DNA from: a virus
Length of the DNA: 23,673 nt
IMG/VR virus record: IMGVR_UViG_3300021364_002084
Span: 1-23,673 of that record
Strand: one strand, 5' to 3'
Made by a program: the position numbers and the translations under genes. This document shows, piece by piece, positions 18,401 through 22,006 of the stretch; the first letter of the stretch is position 1; each line of letters starts with the position of its first letter. The notes below the pieces were generated by a model that made no database searches, was not told the origin of the DNA, and saw only the letters and a program-made list of their open reading frames with translations.

Positions 18401-19314
18401 CGAGAAAAACCAACGGCACCAGAGCCAAAAGAAGGAATTGGTGCTTCAATAGAGAACAGATCGAGTCTTCTACCCGTAATAGGCACCAAATTGATGAAAT
18501 TGATTAAATTTCCATCAAAAGTAAAATCAATCTTTGGTTGTAAAATTTGACCATCATAGATCGCAATAACATATTCATCCACTTCGGGACTGTATGCATT
18601 CGCATCTCTAGTAATAGCAAAGTTGATTTTGCCTTCACCAAATGCACTTGAGATGTTATCGAGTGCGTAAATGGTGTTTTCAATAAAACCACTCAAATAG
18701 ATGATTTGAGTTTCCGCTGCACTGTCAGCAGGCAATTTAGTTCTTGGTGCTGTAGTAAAGACGATAAAGTCTCCATCGATAACAAAGTCAACTCCAGGAA
18801 TCAAATACTCATTGTAGAGTTTTACGAGTACATGAAAGTTTGACGGGGGAGAAACTGGAGTGTCTTGAAGTGTCAGTTGAAAACGTCTTTCAACACCGTC
18901 GAATAGATTTATAGGATTGGCAAGAGTAGTCCACTTCTGCTTTACCTGTTCATACGAAATACCAGGAGATAGACCAATACTAGGAGACTGTACTGCTTTC
19001 TCATAGTAAATAACTTCATCACCAATTAGAATGCTGCCATCATTCTCTAGAAATTCATCAACGTTTTCTACAAAGATTGTAGAATCTGAAGCACCTGTGG
19101 ATTCTACAATCTTTGTAGATCCACCAAGAATTCCAACGTCAAGTTTATCAATATCTAAGTAATTTAGAAACTCATTGATAATATTTTGACCGTAACCCGT
19201 CTTTTCCTGAGACTTATAATAGTACTCAAGAAATTTATTAAATAGGGGATTAAAATCGTTAACAAACTGAGGTGTTTGAGAACTAATCGCTTGGGAAACC
19301 TTGTTTATAGACAT
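427..19314 (-). CDS. Giant modular baseplate/tail-fibre structural protein (6295 aa)
   Basis: This single uninterrupted frame encodes 6295 residues, roughly 670 kDa. The ATG follows the gp6 stop by three bases (TGA-TAA-ATG), suggesting coupled translation. I see no strong Shine-Dalgarno sequence. Approximate order of modules by residue: 1-50, an N-terminal segment of the type seen in phage tail proteins (QTPQFVNDFNPLFNKFLEYY); 305-620, GSGY repeats; 700-740, FYSTKGTS...LFKLLYGE...YPKDQI, a motif I associate with tail-attachment regions; 1125-1345, a second GSGY block; 1415-1560, YHYH-like (GWAFDGNPIYGPYGY, later FPDGRYCYF); 1830-2230, probable seven-bladed beta-propeller; 2245-2440, laminin-G-like; 2890-2912, GHQYVFDLSHSS module; 3035-3280, a degenerate GSGY block; 4165-4365, second laminin-G-like domain; 4397-5100, alpha-helical repeats with a beta insert (SITFTC...YPRVTDP); 5275-5490, carbohydrate-binding-like (SPDGTFTAD...WGAKINQG); 5960-6120, LNGVIQEPG repeats. 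It occupies the place of T4 genes 7-12. The adhesin or fibre role is inference; being a real structural gene is near certain. Confidence 0.9.
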   Translation of the reverse strand: MSINKVSQAISSQTPQFVNDFNPLFNKFLEYYYKSQEKTGYGQNIINEFLNYLDIDKLDVGILGGSTKIVESTGASDSTIFVENVDEFLENDGSILIGDEVIYYEKAVQSPSIGLSPGISYEQVKQKWTTLANPINLFDGVERRFQLTLQDTPVSPPSNFHVLVKLYNEYLIPGVDFVIDGDFIVFTTAPRTKLPADSAAETQIIYLSGFIENTIYALDNISSAFGEGKINFAITRDANAYSPEVDEYVIAIYDGQILQPKIDFTFDGNLINFINLVPITGRRLDLFSIEAPIPSFGSGAVGFSRVNAAGQLTSVEVAEGGSQYRFAYPPKVAVKSNNGSGSSVQPLINGIKNTTLLKSGRGYSDTNPPTVVIESPTQEGSVAAEIRAVVTNGTVTSLETISSGSGYTFTPRVTFRQPGGAELGAVTMTYGANGGVIAGPPPIVNGGSGYTTAPEIYVDEPDGINPIKASLRANLTNGVITSITVLNAGQGYTTAPRIAVVNPTGAQVLETTVDGTGRVIDIELLSGGSGYEDIPSVYIVDDRTDTSGVYIGGVGATATASIFNGQITDINITNFGSGYSAANPPKIIIQAPPQAEASVEVGLNEITGFRVLTSGSGYEKCRFEGCARAASGITAYEETGNAVFSNDTTASSHAINAEVKCLDALFVKRLLDKYIEQYLPDIPQLDYESIDVRTAIKTIKDFYSTKGTSLSVAYLFKLLYGENVTVSYPKDQIIKPSAATWEINTVLRATLVSGDPANIQDALIQQVEDIADPNIRNASALVENYISIATSEDIIYELILSEETIEGTFVVPYKTKLAEPLEVDNDIITVDSTIGWPERNGEFVIAGNEIVEYKEKSLNQFIECTRGSSNTTAQSWDSATVVSSNFFVYLNRGTAQEVVMNVVGIVDAQQTTLTDTGSYYLPGDKLTVSKLGGTSDDPRLTTWLYNVKKLLQVESVTFGGINNQSATVTTSSPHGLLVGDQVTVYGANPIVYNGTFLVTSRDSQTVFQYQLPQPAAVIPQGNVLISVDLNKGKSQSNAVNAAISPYTTNVQNSFFNTEHVYVASTGIPNYEIGPFLGSAFLPGNQRKLNRFPFTTETISTKTDTIPGPIGTWVNGVSVLAYKSNNKKTFGAVTSISIDDRGQNYDAANPPALAISGGGGSGATANVTVDGSLFEIEVTNGGSGYTSSPLVSIVGGSGSGASATAIVTKGVVSRILVNNGGSGYTSQPLVTIVGGGGQGATGTASVRGGIKEVTITSGGASYTSIPTVSLSSGQGAVAQAIVNNGRIISIAIIAAGSGYTTAPEVTIQGDGFGAVARATIDTDGENAGRVTGIEIINRGIGYSQGTTVIGLNSIGQDAKFTANVFQWTYNLQESENFDTAQGTLFEGFNIQYGGEYSHVSNPQRLRYLLGDNLFEDSNGNIKEQETSLEHSPILGWAFDGNPIYGPYGYIDPTDQSSEISRIRSSYSLKTNLIYDEVTNITPARVDGPALTTDVAGTYIDDYQYVFGSGDLDQYNGRFCKTPDFPDGRYCYFVTIDATEDGNPVFPYVMGPSYNSIVDIWNLRDSAVQQNIPTGVVRYRDPYENVDIDVERTPNASTNALTTESGDILLFDAEDENRDGIIDQAEIDDPEQMFEESPLQVFDYFPAVKFDSKVDIEVETITRFEDASVTGFTIENAGQNYQVDDRLVFDNTDTGGSGASARVSKIKGENVESYTFETVDGVNYGILQASNPHNLVIGDRVFVDYTPVTENTNKEYVVRQYKGIEQVVVDVNGAGYNSDIPPTVIIDGDGTGGEIEAIVNQVGAITEFNVLNFGSGYTQNPRVILSHPQVFKKADYYVSTIGHGINVDQQTSINDVFVNDLKEVYICGETVDSTGDTIGYISKLNSTGVKVWETTLKPNQPSTTKNLSFKKLLVDGNDIWVVGDARTNTTILDAYNPDIFLVKYVENANGLGATLGFQKAYAGISGSTRADNVTSLEKVSDTRFIIGGYTNTNSAYPYDAFLAVLDTTGGFTVKRKLTSPNKSEKITDIVVNGDDVFFCMETAATSSATDLNVAIGRVSISTQAITVAWIKEISNSVYSFVSPSIAVDEFDEFYVTTGLRLKATPTTKDRFWVGKFNESGTEIWNYAYVAPAGGNIDIIDTSEIDIFGDLNVGYTQVSTTNSKTDVHTLKIKYDGTIQKHNRNEFVSELATTTSNRIEGIVGKSLAVDSSGDVHIFGQSKWNRNELILQFITDISDQTGHYVPTSVGASDAFKVEDNVAKIFGYQPAGLNTTWENAYLQIPSAQLGTLLDGNWTLEFFIYVDSTESQTLSQGYQTLLGVGGAQTATGGIWFGYDMGTGKLQLAVADNTTLLNTATALESTQTTMFASNTWAKYTLQKSGNTYTAYVNGIQILQGTQSNTSFANKDLFFGNQVGWGAGATDFASDRQGQFRLDNVRLRNRAITPTVPSDIVTIPSNGDFAFAYNWTDDAWFADFTNTYNYADYQGIGFKIDKNQDTTRLGDLNASDSDLFANTEIDLVRTAVTPVTGAGLTITNVGYALADAGFQALDYDDSTTNYTVSGSGTQGGSTELTYQQDVWSGRTATVPSPGSRKVKATAVVKDRYFFKVTNTAKIDNILALTINQPFVFTVGAKLVLNTEADSFINSGYITSIDYTNRKVYVAVNNNDWTNDLNTGRLNTVRFDEQSTYGIRGPIPNDVNEMKQYQFVEVDNTTPGTFDIDLADFDAPSDIGGTDNLDEYARFKPFQEDQYSVKIEEVSGVTSFVVGSVVSLSSSDVSYNAGYTTINITNLTGVTKITLITNLNKVLQVTAVETSDTVYVITSSSHYLKEGENIFVDGNPSQEVNSVVYDEYDGAFSVEDVISIKEFTYKLPQQAVTIPSTTPGNVDIFIKSPTLKMYYGHQYVFDLSHSSMVGANLSFARDSLYKLEYSFNLISRQGSPGVTGGGQANPTVTFKVNTGLVTNISYYFDPGRTGDDSPVIPGSYLDVVTSPYNGEFQISSTSGGTITTGDDTMRFPLLNEPEGPAAVSTASYSTSSTKAVGSIADIRIVNTGGFYTRLPIVSSILSNRKIERIQINEPGTEYAVGRYDSVPIAGDGEGGFVSLVVENTTDDEGLTIPGQIVSATVTSPGKGYTTASIDVESIPGILGAGLTGSGADLQVVIPPFGTGAAIFTRGTNVGKIKKLKNNNFGYDYPHDYTLRPEITFPINAQLTSTSILSSITVTDPGSGYSQAPTVVITGGGGSGAIAEATIKNGRIDDIIVKDPGSGYSSTPTVGLRSSFNYVVNLDLGLLQFAFPHGIQNGAEVTLNVVDTGDGADFPLAAGALGRLNSTTTYYAIAGTAQSLDDDQLKLAITPANAELGDAISFANAGIGRQQVLTESFGATAEANVTTSIFLEGEQVYQGPSIENATATGFVSTNDGWQIGPRLLKIVDYTGDFVSGERLTGVISKSSGIISDLKIATGVLEIGSITQTTGQFIDDVGKPSEIIQKVQDSYYYQDFSYAVKSSVSISDWKNILLKNVHPASFKVFGELNLNEYAFIPNKETAFQLTKSVELAQQATVPNIQNFTLVEPVYQEFNNTEVLFRQKRLTSSENILTSVVQRIDDISSLFDGVRTAFPLTVNGNTVVANANQLMIILNGITQTPGTAFEIQGDSVVFSEPPQPDASVRYVNVTVDTIDTVQLEFSNESGIFPNPGMEVVGGSSTARLTVTSVVGNTIFGYRTTNVNFIAGELTTVGATGFAGNVRQIQTFTFDNTTGSLGENQIGQEIVASSGATAVITNVIGSEVYAYVTTTQIPFVVGDSVTVTSNQLENYGGFTGDVNTISSRVDTPVVNNGLFVFGETVRNFDGNTAKVEEINLEKGQEIARGKLRYTIGLSTTQFEVILADGTEAPVAAGTFEVGKKYQFGAEIFAVTGVTDGAQSTTLTVLRGQDGTTSTQQLEDSPIYGTDISITDRLILSKTTGTYKSTPGLYDIQLNDVIIAAGSGVVARVTSTAVYTDPVTNEAIPSVTISEGSSFFGLLFNRLISTTYPNVIIDDIASSQISIVDYTDNTTAFDFQFPTNELINYYVITTQNQSGAFTENEFIRNFSLAYGNEVGSFSADDPGVVRKLTYKNQSTNGVGFFSPGQVIRSRNSKAEVIAYSQARKTVFLGKMGRCQSTGEDYHEIDFQNSAQLDTAQKKFGTASLLLDSATTDYVETNATSAEFGFGVGAYTIECWIRLTDVTGNKTVFDMRTADPQVAPYLYVDGANLKYHINGSDVITSAALSSNTWYHVAVSKSGSTTKLFVDGLQSGGDYADGGNYVSPLTVRIGADRSAANGFDGHIDEFRISTVARYTATFTAPTGIWQGDTDTKLLVHFDGADAQTYTDDWSGVATWADTDQFANDAILETTRANSANVPAGFVGKSHRYLDAANLLAANKKFLAEEVVAQLVAQYPSLVIPGGNINCIDDVEDIVEQLVEDLRNGSNNHMWDAAALYVNRNNNPVTLNHVDTEITETIWAYDRLAVLAKEVINNVLVTVTGSHGLTQVTDASLTDSSYTTLTTKQPTAATYDPATGDLVLEIGGHSLTTADRVTLTTESITFTCTSDGNNLQVAYPRVTDPAHEAVLPITATTALSITVNVGASPVGQQYTHTFVSATSNAVVVLDYSTADCADVQNTIDNLVDILTDTLTEAETPTVATSNTGDWLGTITKVEPAYEYLGAVADSFTEITFTSTYHDATNDIVYTNQIGSDSLNRFKDAANLIRFNRGAIVDKAAYDLIVRYPELATTMPRNVGYTGLDTPPGTLRCKTDLGLILDAIANDIENGGNEKTIGAIESYLGANDEIQHIRLQMLQSLYAHERLGIYAKQAITGDLTEDNTDNVIVGDWGITNDPGNCANVQSAIDTLIDLANEMLAPTGDRFRDAGDLLFFNKEYISDEAVGHIDNNFSYVANNTLYRAFEYPGGTSGRDRCKVDIGLLIDSVITDLLTGGNSNTVRAAEFYVTSQLGLTHVEDQILATVEAFDRVKFLGQKAINNLLYNRTDSTEGDQYNAIWTFEEPYRDDTITDSNGAPYSDTDCADVVQAWTTLIDTIIDTITPVGDEGRAAGKMIMFNKNFFREEISAEIEQQWGSGTWQYDDFVNGIIDDIVADIAITDTSDSNVLYDSTYTLDLQMQGTPNFEVGSTIEQRQGSPTATVLRTMTVVEVFDDTWYGINGQLLTNIVVANVEDPANPGVAAAPVQNGSYQFYYGVSGANDYRQGSYVTNGPNRTWGDLDRRYFENPANIQTIARANTISSLVAGTSISQNFWTNPERFEINWNRQNVSVDADTGYESRSPDGTFTADRIYATQAFAPVYLSRNYGLSSYETFDGTNLTFDNQTATTFDEGSTTETQTWTVSYFAKGQLPPQWSQGMRYIRFQAELSSPGAAPQQVFFDVDLLNGSIGSVFQPQGGITVDDAGIVPVGDDWYRVYATMTFGFGFNNIQLQARIRSRFGAEFHGDTGSGNYIRLWGAKINQGALDPYRAVGGTIFYDNIEYNVKKYTLFKLRLYMNQALRNELIGFGQFSSFQSYSNAGGSQLYSEYGANVDGEYQRIVRYLINILDQQLENDTYINSVVAASGITIPTRTYGIREYYPGVWRDYPTPTSGAISQADAFYGTLSDAYAEVRSIVANEAQLVKEYKRFRISGDVTDGPFVMNETCQKQGAPGITGEIYGFTSDENFSYVDVVVTAGTWQVGDVVVGATNSTTATIAAIEDRIQLNKLKGDFEDNVPFRGYTSTQTAETVSFIKADAAVLQNTGGKLTVDTETLNGEFETNAVVYAENSEQYLEVSKFSGLDVSVGQRIVSDGYTRFGINIISNLNNFTVGNRLYKVVNGIQDTNTYGIITEVDLDNNYVYITPVFGTFTVTDIVGDYGIGEAFPVGYASVATLVETPGAAAGLVQDIRTVGLNVRLYLSDVVGTFDTKDAVRAAFPEAGAISNDYRAVIVSKIELKARVRRFFKGFDGTTTTFKLTSNNGDPYFPDPAGHILVFINGILQPPGATNAYTAFSDTIQFTEAPELGSSFTGFYVGKLRQLDDISFDFDSLRQSFNLRRDGTFYSLTLTDGVQSTVIRPENNIIVSLNGVIQEPGVGFEIVGSRIIFSEIPRVGSTFVAFSYVGSEADVDAETIVPPIEPGDLIEITGEVEDREVAVIESSNSLITFDYLGSVFGKDAAASAILTSGTLNTVSVTAPGSGYTTRPNVRVDSISGFDAQIRALVGVAGVTMSAPGSGYQNPDVSVATSVDDNYIAPNLANYGEEAIDPEIITQASTTDAQQPLVTETPTINGGVVRPA
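950..1430 (-). repeat. Tandem LNG.xQ.PG modules in the giant protein
   Basis: Two adjacent copies (residues about 5960-6035 and 6038-6121) share the pattern FDG..T.F.L....LVF.NG.LQ.PG....F...I.F.E.P..GS.F..FYVG. More divergent copies occur near residues 3600-3660 (LNGITQTPGTAFEIQGD) and, twice, near residues 135-290 (NLFDGVERRFQL...IPGVDFVIDGD and NISSAFGEGKINFAI). Each is about 70-85 residues and predicted to be all-beta. Similar NGVxQxPG modules recur in marine phage tail proteins. The recurrence at both ends and the middle of the chain suggests structural adaptor or shaft units. Function is unknown. Confidence 0.65.
3960..6130 (-). repeat. Alpha-helical Cys-containing repeats in the giant protein
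   Basis: Three full units and one partial unit start near residues 4403, 4728, 4891 and 5071. Each opens with a helix like RDAGDLLFFNKEYISDEA. It then has a conserved Cys and an acidic helix (C.xDIGLILD.I..DL..GGN..T..A...Y), a segment H..xQ...T..A.DR...L.K.AI.N.L, and a closing helix (D/N)CA(D/N)V..AI.TLID. The first unit is interrupted before its closing helix by a beta module carrying SITFTC and YPRVTDP. The helical character stands out in an otherwise beta-rich chain. I do not recognise a named family. Intervals between units are unequal, so exact boundaries are approximate. Confidence 0.7.
9480..10210 (-). repeat. GSGY-type glycine-rich repeats, degenerate block
   Basis: Residues about 3035-3280 of the giant protein carry copies such as VTSPGKGYTTA, VTDPGSGYSQAPTVVITG and VKDPGSGYSSTPTVGL, mixed with diverged forms (NTGGFYTRLP, NEPGTEYAVG). 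The better copies recur about every 40 residues and match the two stronger blocks nearer the N-terminus. The pattern alternates short beta strands with Gly turns. Confidence 0.65.
15290..15930 (-). repeat. GSGY-type glycine-rich repeats, best conserved block
   Basis: Residues about 1125-1345 of the giant protein hold five to six copies of a roughly 35-40 residue unit: NGGSGYTS.PLV.IVGG.G.GA.A.A.V..G.V..I.V. Clear copies begin at VTNGGSGYTSSPLVSIVGG, VNNGGSGYTSQPLVTIVGG, TSGGASYTSIPTVSL and IAAGSGYTTAPEVTIQG. Each contains two or three short beta strands separated by Gly-rich turns, which suggests a beta-solenoid or beta-prism shaft. DNA similarity between copies makes this a likely site of repeat expansion by recombination. 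Confidence 0.75.
17460..18400 (-). repeat. GSGY-type glycine-rich repeats, N-terminal block
   Basis: Residues about 305-620 of the giant protein carry about eight copies of the same unit, for example EGGSQYRFAYPPKVAV, SSGSGYTFTPRVTF, NGGSGYTTAPEIYV, NAGQGYTTAPRIAV, SGGSGYEDIPSVYI and NFGSGYSAANPPKIII. Spacing is about 40 residues. The block lies between the N-terminal tail-like segment and the FYSTKGTS motif, so it may form a spacer inside the anchoring region. It ends at an unusual GSGYEKCRFEGCARA with two cysteines. Confidence 0.7.
19067..19119. repeat. Perfect 20-base inverted repeat inside the giant gene
   Basis: The left arm (19067-19086) and right arm (19100-19119) are exact reverse complements over 20 bases, separated by 13 bases. 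Each arm also contains a shorter palindrome with 7-base arms and a 3-base centre: TCTACAA-AGA-TTGTAGA at 19067-19083 and TCTACAA-TCT-TTGTAGA at 19103-19119. The segment lies about 200-250 bases into the coding sequence and encodes TKIVESTGASDSTIFVEN. In mRNA it could fold as one long stem or as two small hairpins. Role unknown. Confidence 0.9.
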
Positions 19315-19317
19315 TTA

Positions 19318-21375
19318 TCAGAAACACTGTTGATTTGCCAAATTACCTGGGACAGTAATATCGGGGATATCGATCACTGTTGGGACATTATTAAAGTCGT
19401 CTGGCGTAAGACTATTTATTGGGATATTGGAAGGCAATGGCGTGCCAATAGGGGTAACTGAGATGTTTGGAGTGATAATTTCAATTGTGCTACTTGGCTC
19501 AGAAACCGAGATTGTAGAGTTGTTTGAAGGAATTGCCAAAACAGGTATACTTAGATCCCCCAAATTATCGATTGCTGCATCTGAAGTATCAACTTCTGCT
19601 TCTGTGGAATCAGCGTCAAAGTCACCGCCAGTGATACTAGGAAGATTGTTTCCACCAGCACCAATGATTGATACAGGACCAAAACAAATTTGACCAGTTT
19701 GATAGTTTACAGTTCCTGCTTTATCATTAGTGAATACTTTTCTATTTCCACTGTTGTAGTAGATTCTTATATTTCCATATCCATCATCTTCAAAATATTG
19801 AATTCTTCCAGGATCTTGCAGTGTCCTGAATTGACCAGATTTAATTACTGGAGCCTTAGGACAGGATTGATCTCCTCCGCCACCACCATCATCATCGCTT
19901 CCATCTCCACTATCATACAGGGGTTGTCCTACGGTAATGCAATAAGTGTTTGTTTCTGGTGGCACTGGATTGATATATTTCAGCAAACTAATCTGAGTGC
20001 TAGAATCTGTAATGCATCTATCAGAATTGACAAGTGCTCTTTCAAAATTACCAAGACTAAATGATTGACCAAAGTTATTGATACCAGATGTTGCTGCCCA
20101 GTCTGCTGCCGCTGCTTGAGCATTACTACCAATTGCACTAACTGCTCTACCAGAGCAAGCAGGGTCATATTGCAAGAATACTTTGGGATAGATGTACATC
20201 GTATCCGCATCAATGACAACAGATTCAATTGATGCCATTGAGTATGATCTCATCTGACTAGCAAGCGACTTTTTAGTCGCATCATTGAGTTTAGATCCCG
20301 TTTTTGTCTTAATCGCAATGTATACTTTTCCGTATACTGGAGGATCTAATTCATCTCCACCAAAAGCAACAACAGTTTTAGCGTTATCGTAGATTTTTTT
20401 AGTGATAACTTCGTAATCTTGAGAGGTAACTGCTCTATATTGAGCGGAGTAGAATCTAGGAGCCAAGTATTTCATGGACTCCAATGATTCTGCAGCAGAT
20501 CCATAATTTGATTTGTTTGCAACTTCAAACGCGACCTGCCCAACACCATAGACTGCACCGTTACTGTCTATGAATCTACCAACAAAAGTAAATCTACTGA
20601 TGCCATTTGCAGCTGCTCCAACCGTAACAAGATAGTTGAGATCAATAACTTCTCCGTCTCCAAGATCTCTTCCGATTACTCCATCGCCAAATAAGATCTC
20701 AAATCGCATATCCTCACCTTCACTGAGGAAATAAACGCGGTCTGTAGACGTAACAGTAGTCACATTGTCTACAAGATTATAAACATCTGACGCAGTTGAG
20801 GAAGCATTTGCTCTAACTCTTACGGAAAGAGTTGAAGTATCCGCGTTTGGAGACGGAATGGTGTAGGTTTGTTTGATAAACTTGTTAACTGTATATGAAA
20901 AGTTGACAATACTGCCCTCATAAATTTTCACACACCTAAATGTTGCTTGACCTGTAGTTTGATCTACAACAGCCGTAATCGGTTCTAGGATATTCCAAAC
21001 ATAGTTACCACCAGTACATACAGGTCCCGATTGCAGCGTTACGTTGTTTGGATATACATCATTCTCAGCTGTAGTCTGTACAGTGATGTGAATGTAAGCA
21101 TATGCCGCTTTAATCGAAGTTGGAGTGTAGTTTAGAAGTTTTGCTTGCTTGACTACATTGTCTCTAACAGTAGCACTATCCAGAAATGCCTCATTCATCG
21201 CCATATTGGCGGTAAATGCCGTATAATATGTGTTATACGCCAAAATGTCGATTAAGTACGACAGAGACGACCCCTCAAAATCATAATCTGTAAACTCATC
21301 TCGAGTTCTTAGGTATGATTTGATCGAAGACTTAATATCTTCAAAGTCCAGTGCTGTTAAATTCTTGGGTTGCAT
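19318..21375 (-). CDS. gp6: Baseplate wedge protein gp6
   Basis: This 685-residue protein resembles T4 gp6 (660 residues), whose dimers form the inner ring joining the baseplate wedges. Recognisable parts are the N-terminal YDFEGSSLSYLIDILAYNTY and NEAFLDSATVRDNVVKQAK (residues about 31-79), and a central MKYLAPRFYSAQYRAVTSQDYEVI-like stretch (about 300-325) typical of gp6/baseplate-J proteins. Around residues 487-502 a low-complexity Asp/Gly linker (DGSDDDGGGGGD) separates the conserved core from a C-terminal part. That part carries an SCPKAPVIKSGQF...YYNSG domain and a Ser/Thr/Pro-rich tail ending in two prolyl-isoleucine motifs. The ATG follows the gp25 stop by three bases, and the stop lies three bases before the giant gene. 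No clear Shine-Dalgarno sequence is visible, so translation is probably coupled to gp25. Confidence 0.92.
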   Translation of the reverse strand: MQPKNLTALDFEDIKSSIKSYLRTRDEFTDYDFEGSSLSYLIDILAYNTYYTAFTANMAMNEAFLDSATVRDNVVKQAKLLNYTPTSIKAAYAYIHITVQTTAENDVYPNNVTLQSGPVCTGGNYVWNILEPITAVVDQTTGQATFRCVKIYEGSIVNFSYTVNKFIKQTYTIPSPNADTSTLSVRVRANASSTASDVYNLVDNVTTVTSTDRVYFLSEGEDMRFEILFGDGVIGRDLGDGEVIDLNYLVTVGAAANGISRFTFVGRFIDSNGAVYGVGQVAFEVANKSNYGSAAESLESMKYLAPRFYSAQYRAVTSQDYEVITKKIYDNAKTVVAFGGDELDPPVYGKVYIAIKTKTGSKLNDATKKSLASQMRSYSMASIESVVIDADTMYIYPKVFLQYDPACSGRAVSAIGSNAQAAAADWAATSGINNFGQSFSLGNFERALVNSDRCITDSSTQISLLKYINPVPPETNTYCITVGQPLYDSGDGSDDDGGGGGDQSCPKAPVIKSGQFRTLQDPGRIQYFEDDGYGNIRIYYNSGNRKVFTNDKAGTVNYQTGQICFGPVSIIGAGGNNLPSITGGDFDADSTEAEVDTSDAAIDNLGDLSIPVLAIPSNNSTISVSEPSSTIEIITPNISVTPIGTPLPSNIPINSLTPDDFNNVPTVIDIPDITVPGNLANQQCF
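19413..19420 (-). promoter_or_regulatory. Candidate late promoter (AATAAATA) upstream of the giant gene
   Basis: The minus-strand sequence AATAAATA matches the NATAAATA late-promoter core exactly. It lies within the last ~100 bases of gp6 coding sequence, 98 bases before the giant gene's ATG. It could supply extra late transcription of the giant gene independent of gp6. The motif is short and AT-rich, so a chance match inside a coding region is possible. Confidence 0.35.
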
Positions 21376-21378
21376 TGG

Positions 21379-21801
21379 TTAGGGGCGCTGTAATACGAAA
21401 TCTACATTTTCAATAATTGGTAGACCAATAATCTTATATTCAACTGTTACCTCAATGGCATTATTATCATAATCTGCAGCACACTGCACTTTCGTAACAG
21501 AAATGCGTTTTTCATTATTTCTAAGTGTATTTAGAATCTCATTTTGAATTGAATCTACCAGGAAAGGATCTAGTGGCTCAAAGAGAAGTGCCGATATACG
21601 AGATCCATAATTAGGTTGATAAAATTTTTCTCCAGGAACGGTTAAGACTAGATTTTTGACCGACTGCTTAATGGCATTATCATTTGACACACTATTTACA
21701 TCGTTAGTAAATGCATTTCGTGTAAAATCCATCGCAAGGTCTTTGAATGCTCTAGACCTATTGCGACCGAAATCTGCGCCAGTAATTGATTTTAGTGCCA
21801 T
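21379..21801 (-). CDS. gp25: Baseplate wedge protein gp25 (GPW/gp25 family)
   Basis: The 140-residue length is normal for T4 gp25-like proteins, which sit at the inner baseplate and template sheath assembly. Family landmarks are visible at residues 51-76: LVLTVPGEKFYQPNYGSR followed by LLFEP, corresponding to the usual PGER...P.fGs.l...FEP pattern, here with Lys in place of the Arg of PGER. The C-terminal half (IEVTVEYKIIGLPIIENVDF) is the expected beta strand pair. The ATG lies inside the last codons of the preceding 61-residue gene (10-base overlap), and gp6 follows after three bases. The gene-25/gene-6 pairing is standard for contractile-tail baseplates. Confidence 0.93.
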   Translation of the reverse strand: MALKSITGADFGRNRSRAFKDLAMDFTRNAFTNDVNSVSNDNAIKQSVKNLVLTVPGEKFYQPNYGSRISALLFEPLDPFLVDSIQNEILNTLRNNEKRISVTKVQCAADYDNNAIEVTVEYKIIGLPIIENVDFVLQRP

Positions 21802-21977
21802 CTTTCTACAAAGTCGTCAAAACCACCTTTGCCACCGCACCATCTAGAATTTCTGTCCTTAGGGGGACGATTCTTATCCAGATTATTCAAAATCTTGTCA
21901 GCGCGTGGATCTGTAATTAAAACCATCCCCGACTTGATGAAATCTTGACTTTGATCTGGAATTGGATTGTTTGCCAT
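21792..21977 (-). CDS. Small protein of unknown function (61 aa)
   Basis: The frame encodes a hydrophilic 61-residue protein with no membrane segment or signal peptide. Its centre reads MVLITDPRADKILNNLDKN, and it ends in a Gly/Trp/Cys segment, SRWCGGKGGFDDFVERWH. I do not recognise a family. It is credible as a gene because its stop overlaps the gp25 start by 10 bases and it fills the space between gp25 and the upstream leader. No strong Shine-Dalgarno site is free: the only purine-rich candidate, AGAG, lies inside the hairpin at 21985-22006. A small baseplate assembly or wedge accessory role is possible from position only. Confidence 0.75.
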   Translation of the reverse strand: MANNPIPDQSQDFIKSGMVLITDPRADKILNNLDKNRPPKDRNSRWCGGKGGFDDFVERWH

Positions 21978-21984
21978 GATTTTT

Positions 21985-22006
21985 AAGCTCTGTTGGGACA
22001 GAACTT
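21985..22006 (-). promoter_or_regulatory. Leader hairpin that may occlude the ribosome-binding site
   Basis: In the minus-strand RNA, AAGUUCUGU and ACAGAGCUU form a 9-base stem with one G-U pair and a CCCA loop. The stem ends seven bases before the ATG at 21977, and its 3' arm contains the only plausible Shine-Dalgarno bases (AGAG). It is followed by A residues, not U residues, so it is not an intrinsic terminator in the sense direction. It could lower translation of the 61-residue gene and coupled gp25, or mark a processing site. Confidence 0.5.

Noticed and set aside
19300-19308. CTATAAAC on the minus strand, close to the TATAAATA late-promoter core
   Set aside because: It lies within codons 3-5 of the giant gene, so it cannot produce a complete message for it.
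19312-19319. GATAAATG on the minus strand at the gp6/giant gene junction, one base from NATAAATA
   Set aside because: The motif contains the giant gene's own start codon, so transcription from it would begin inside the gene. It looks like a by-product of the TGA-TAA-ATG junction.
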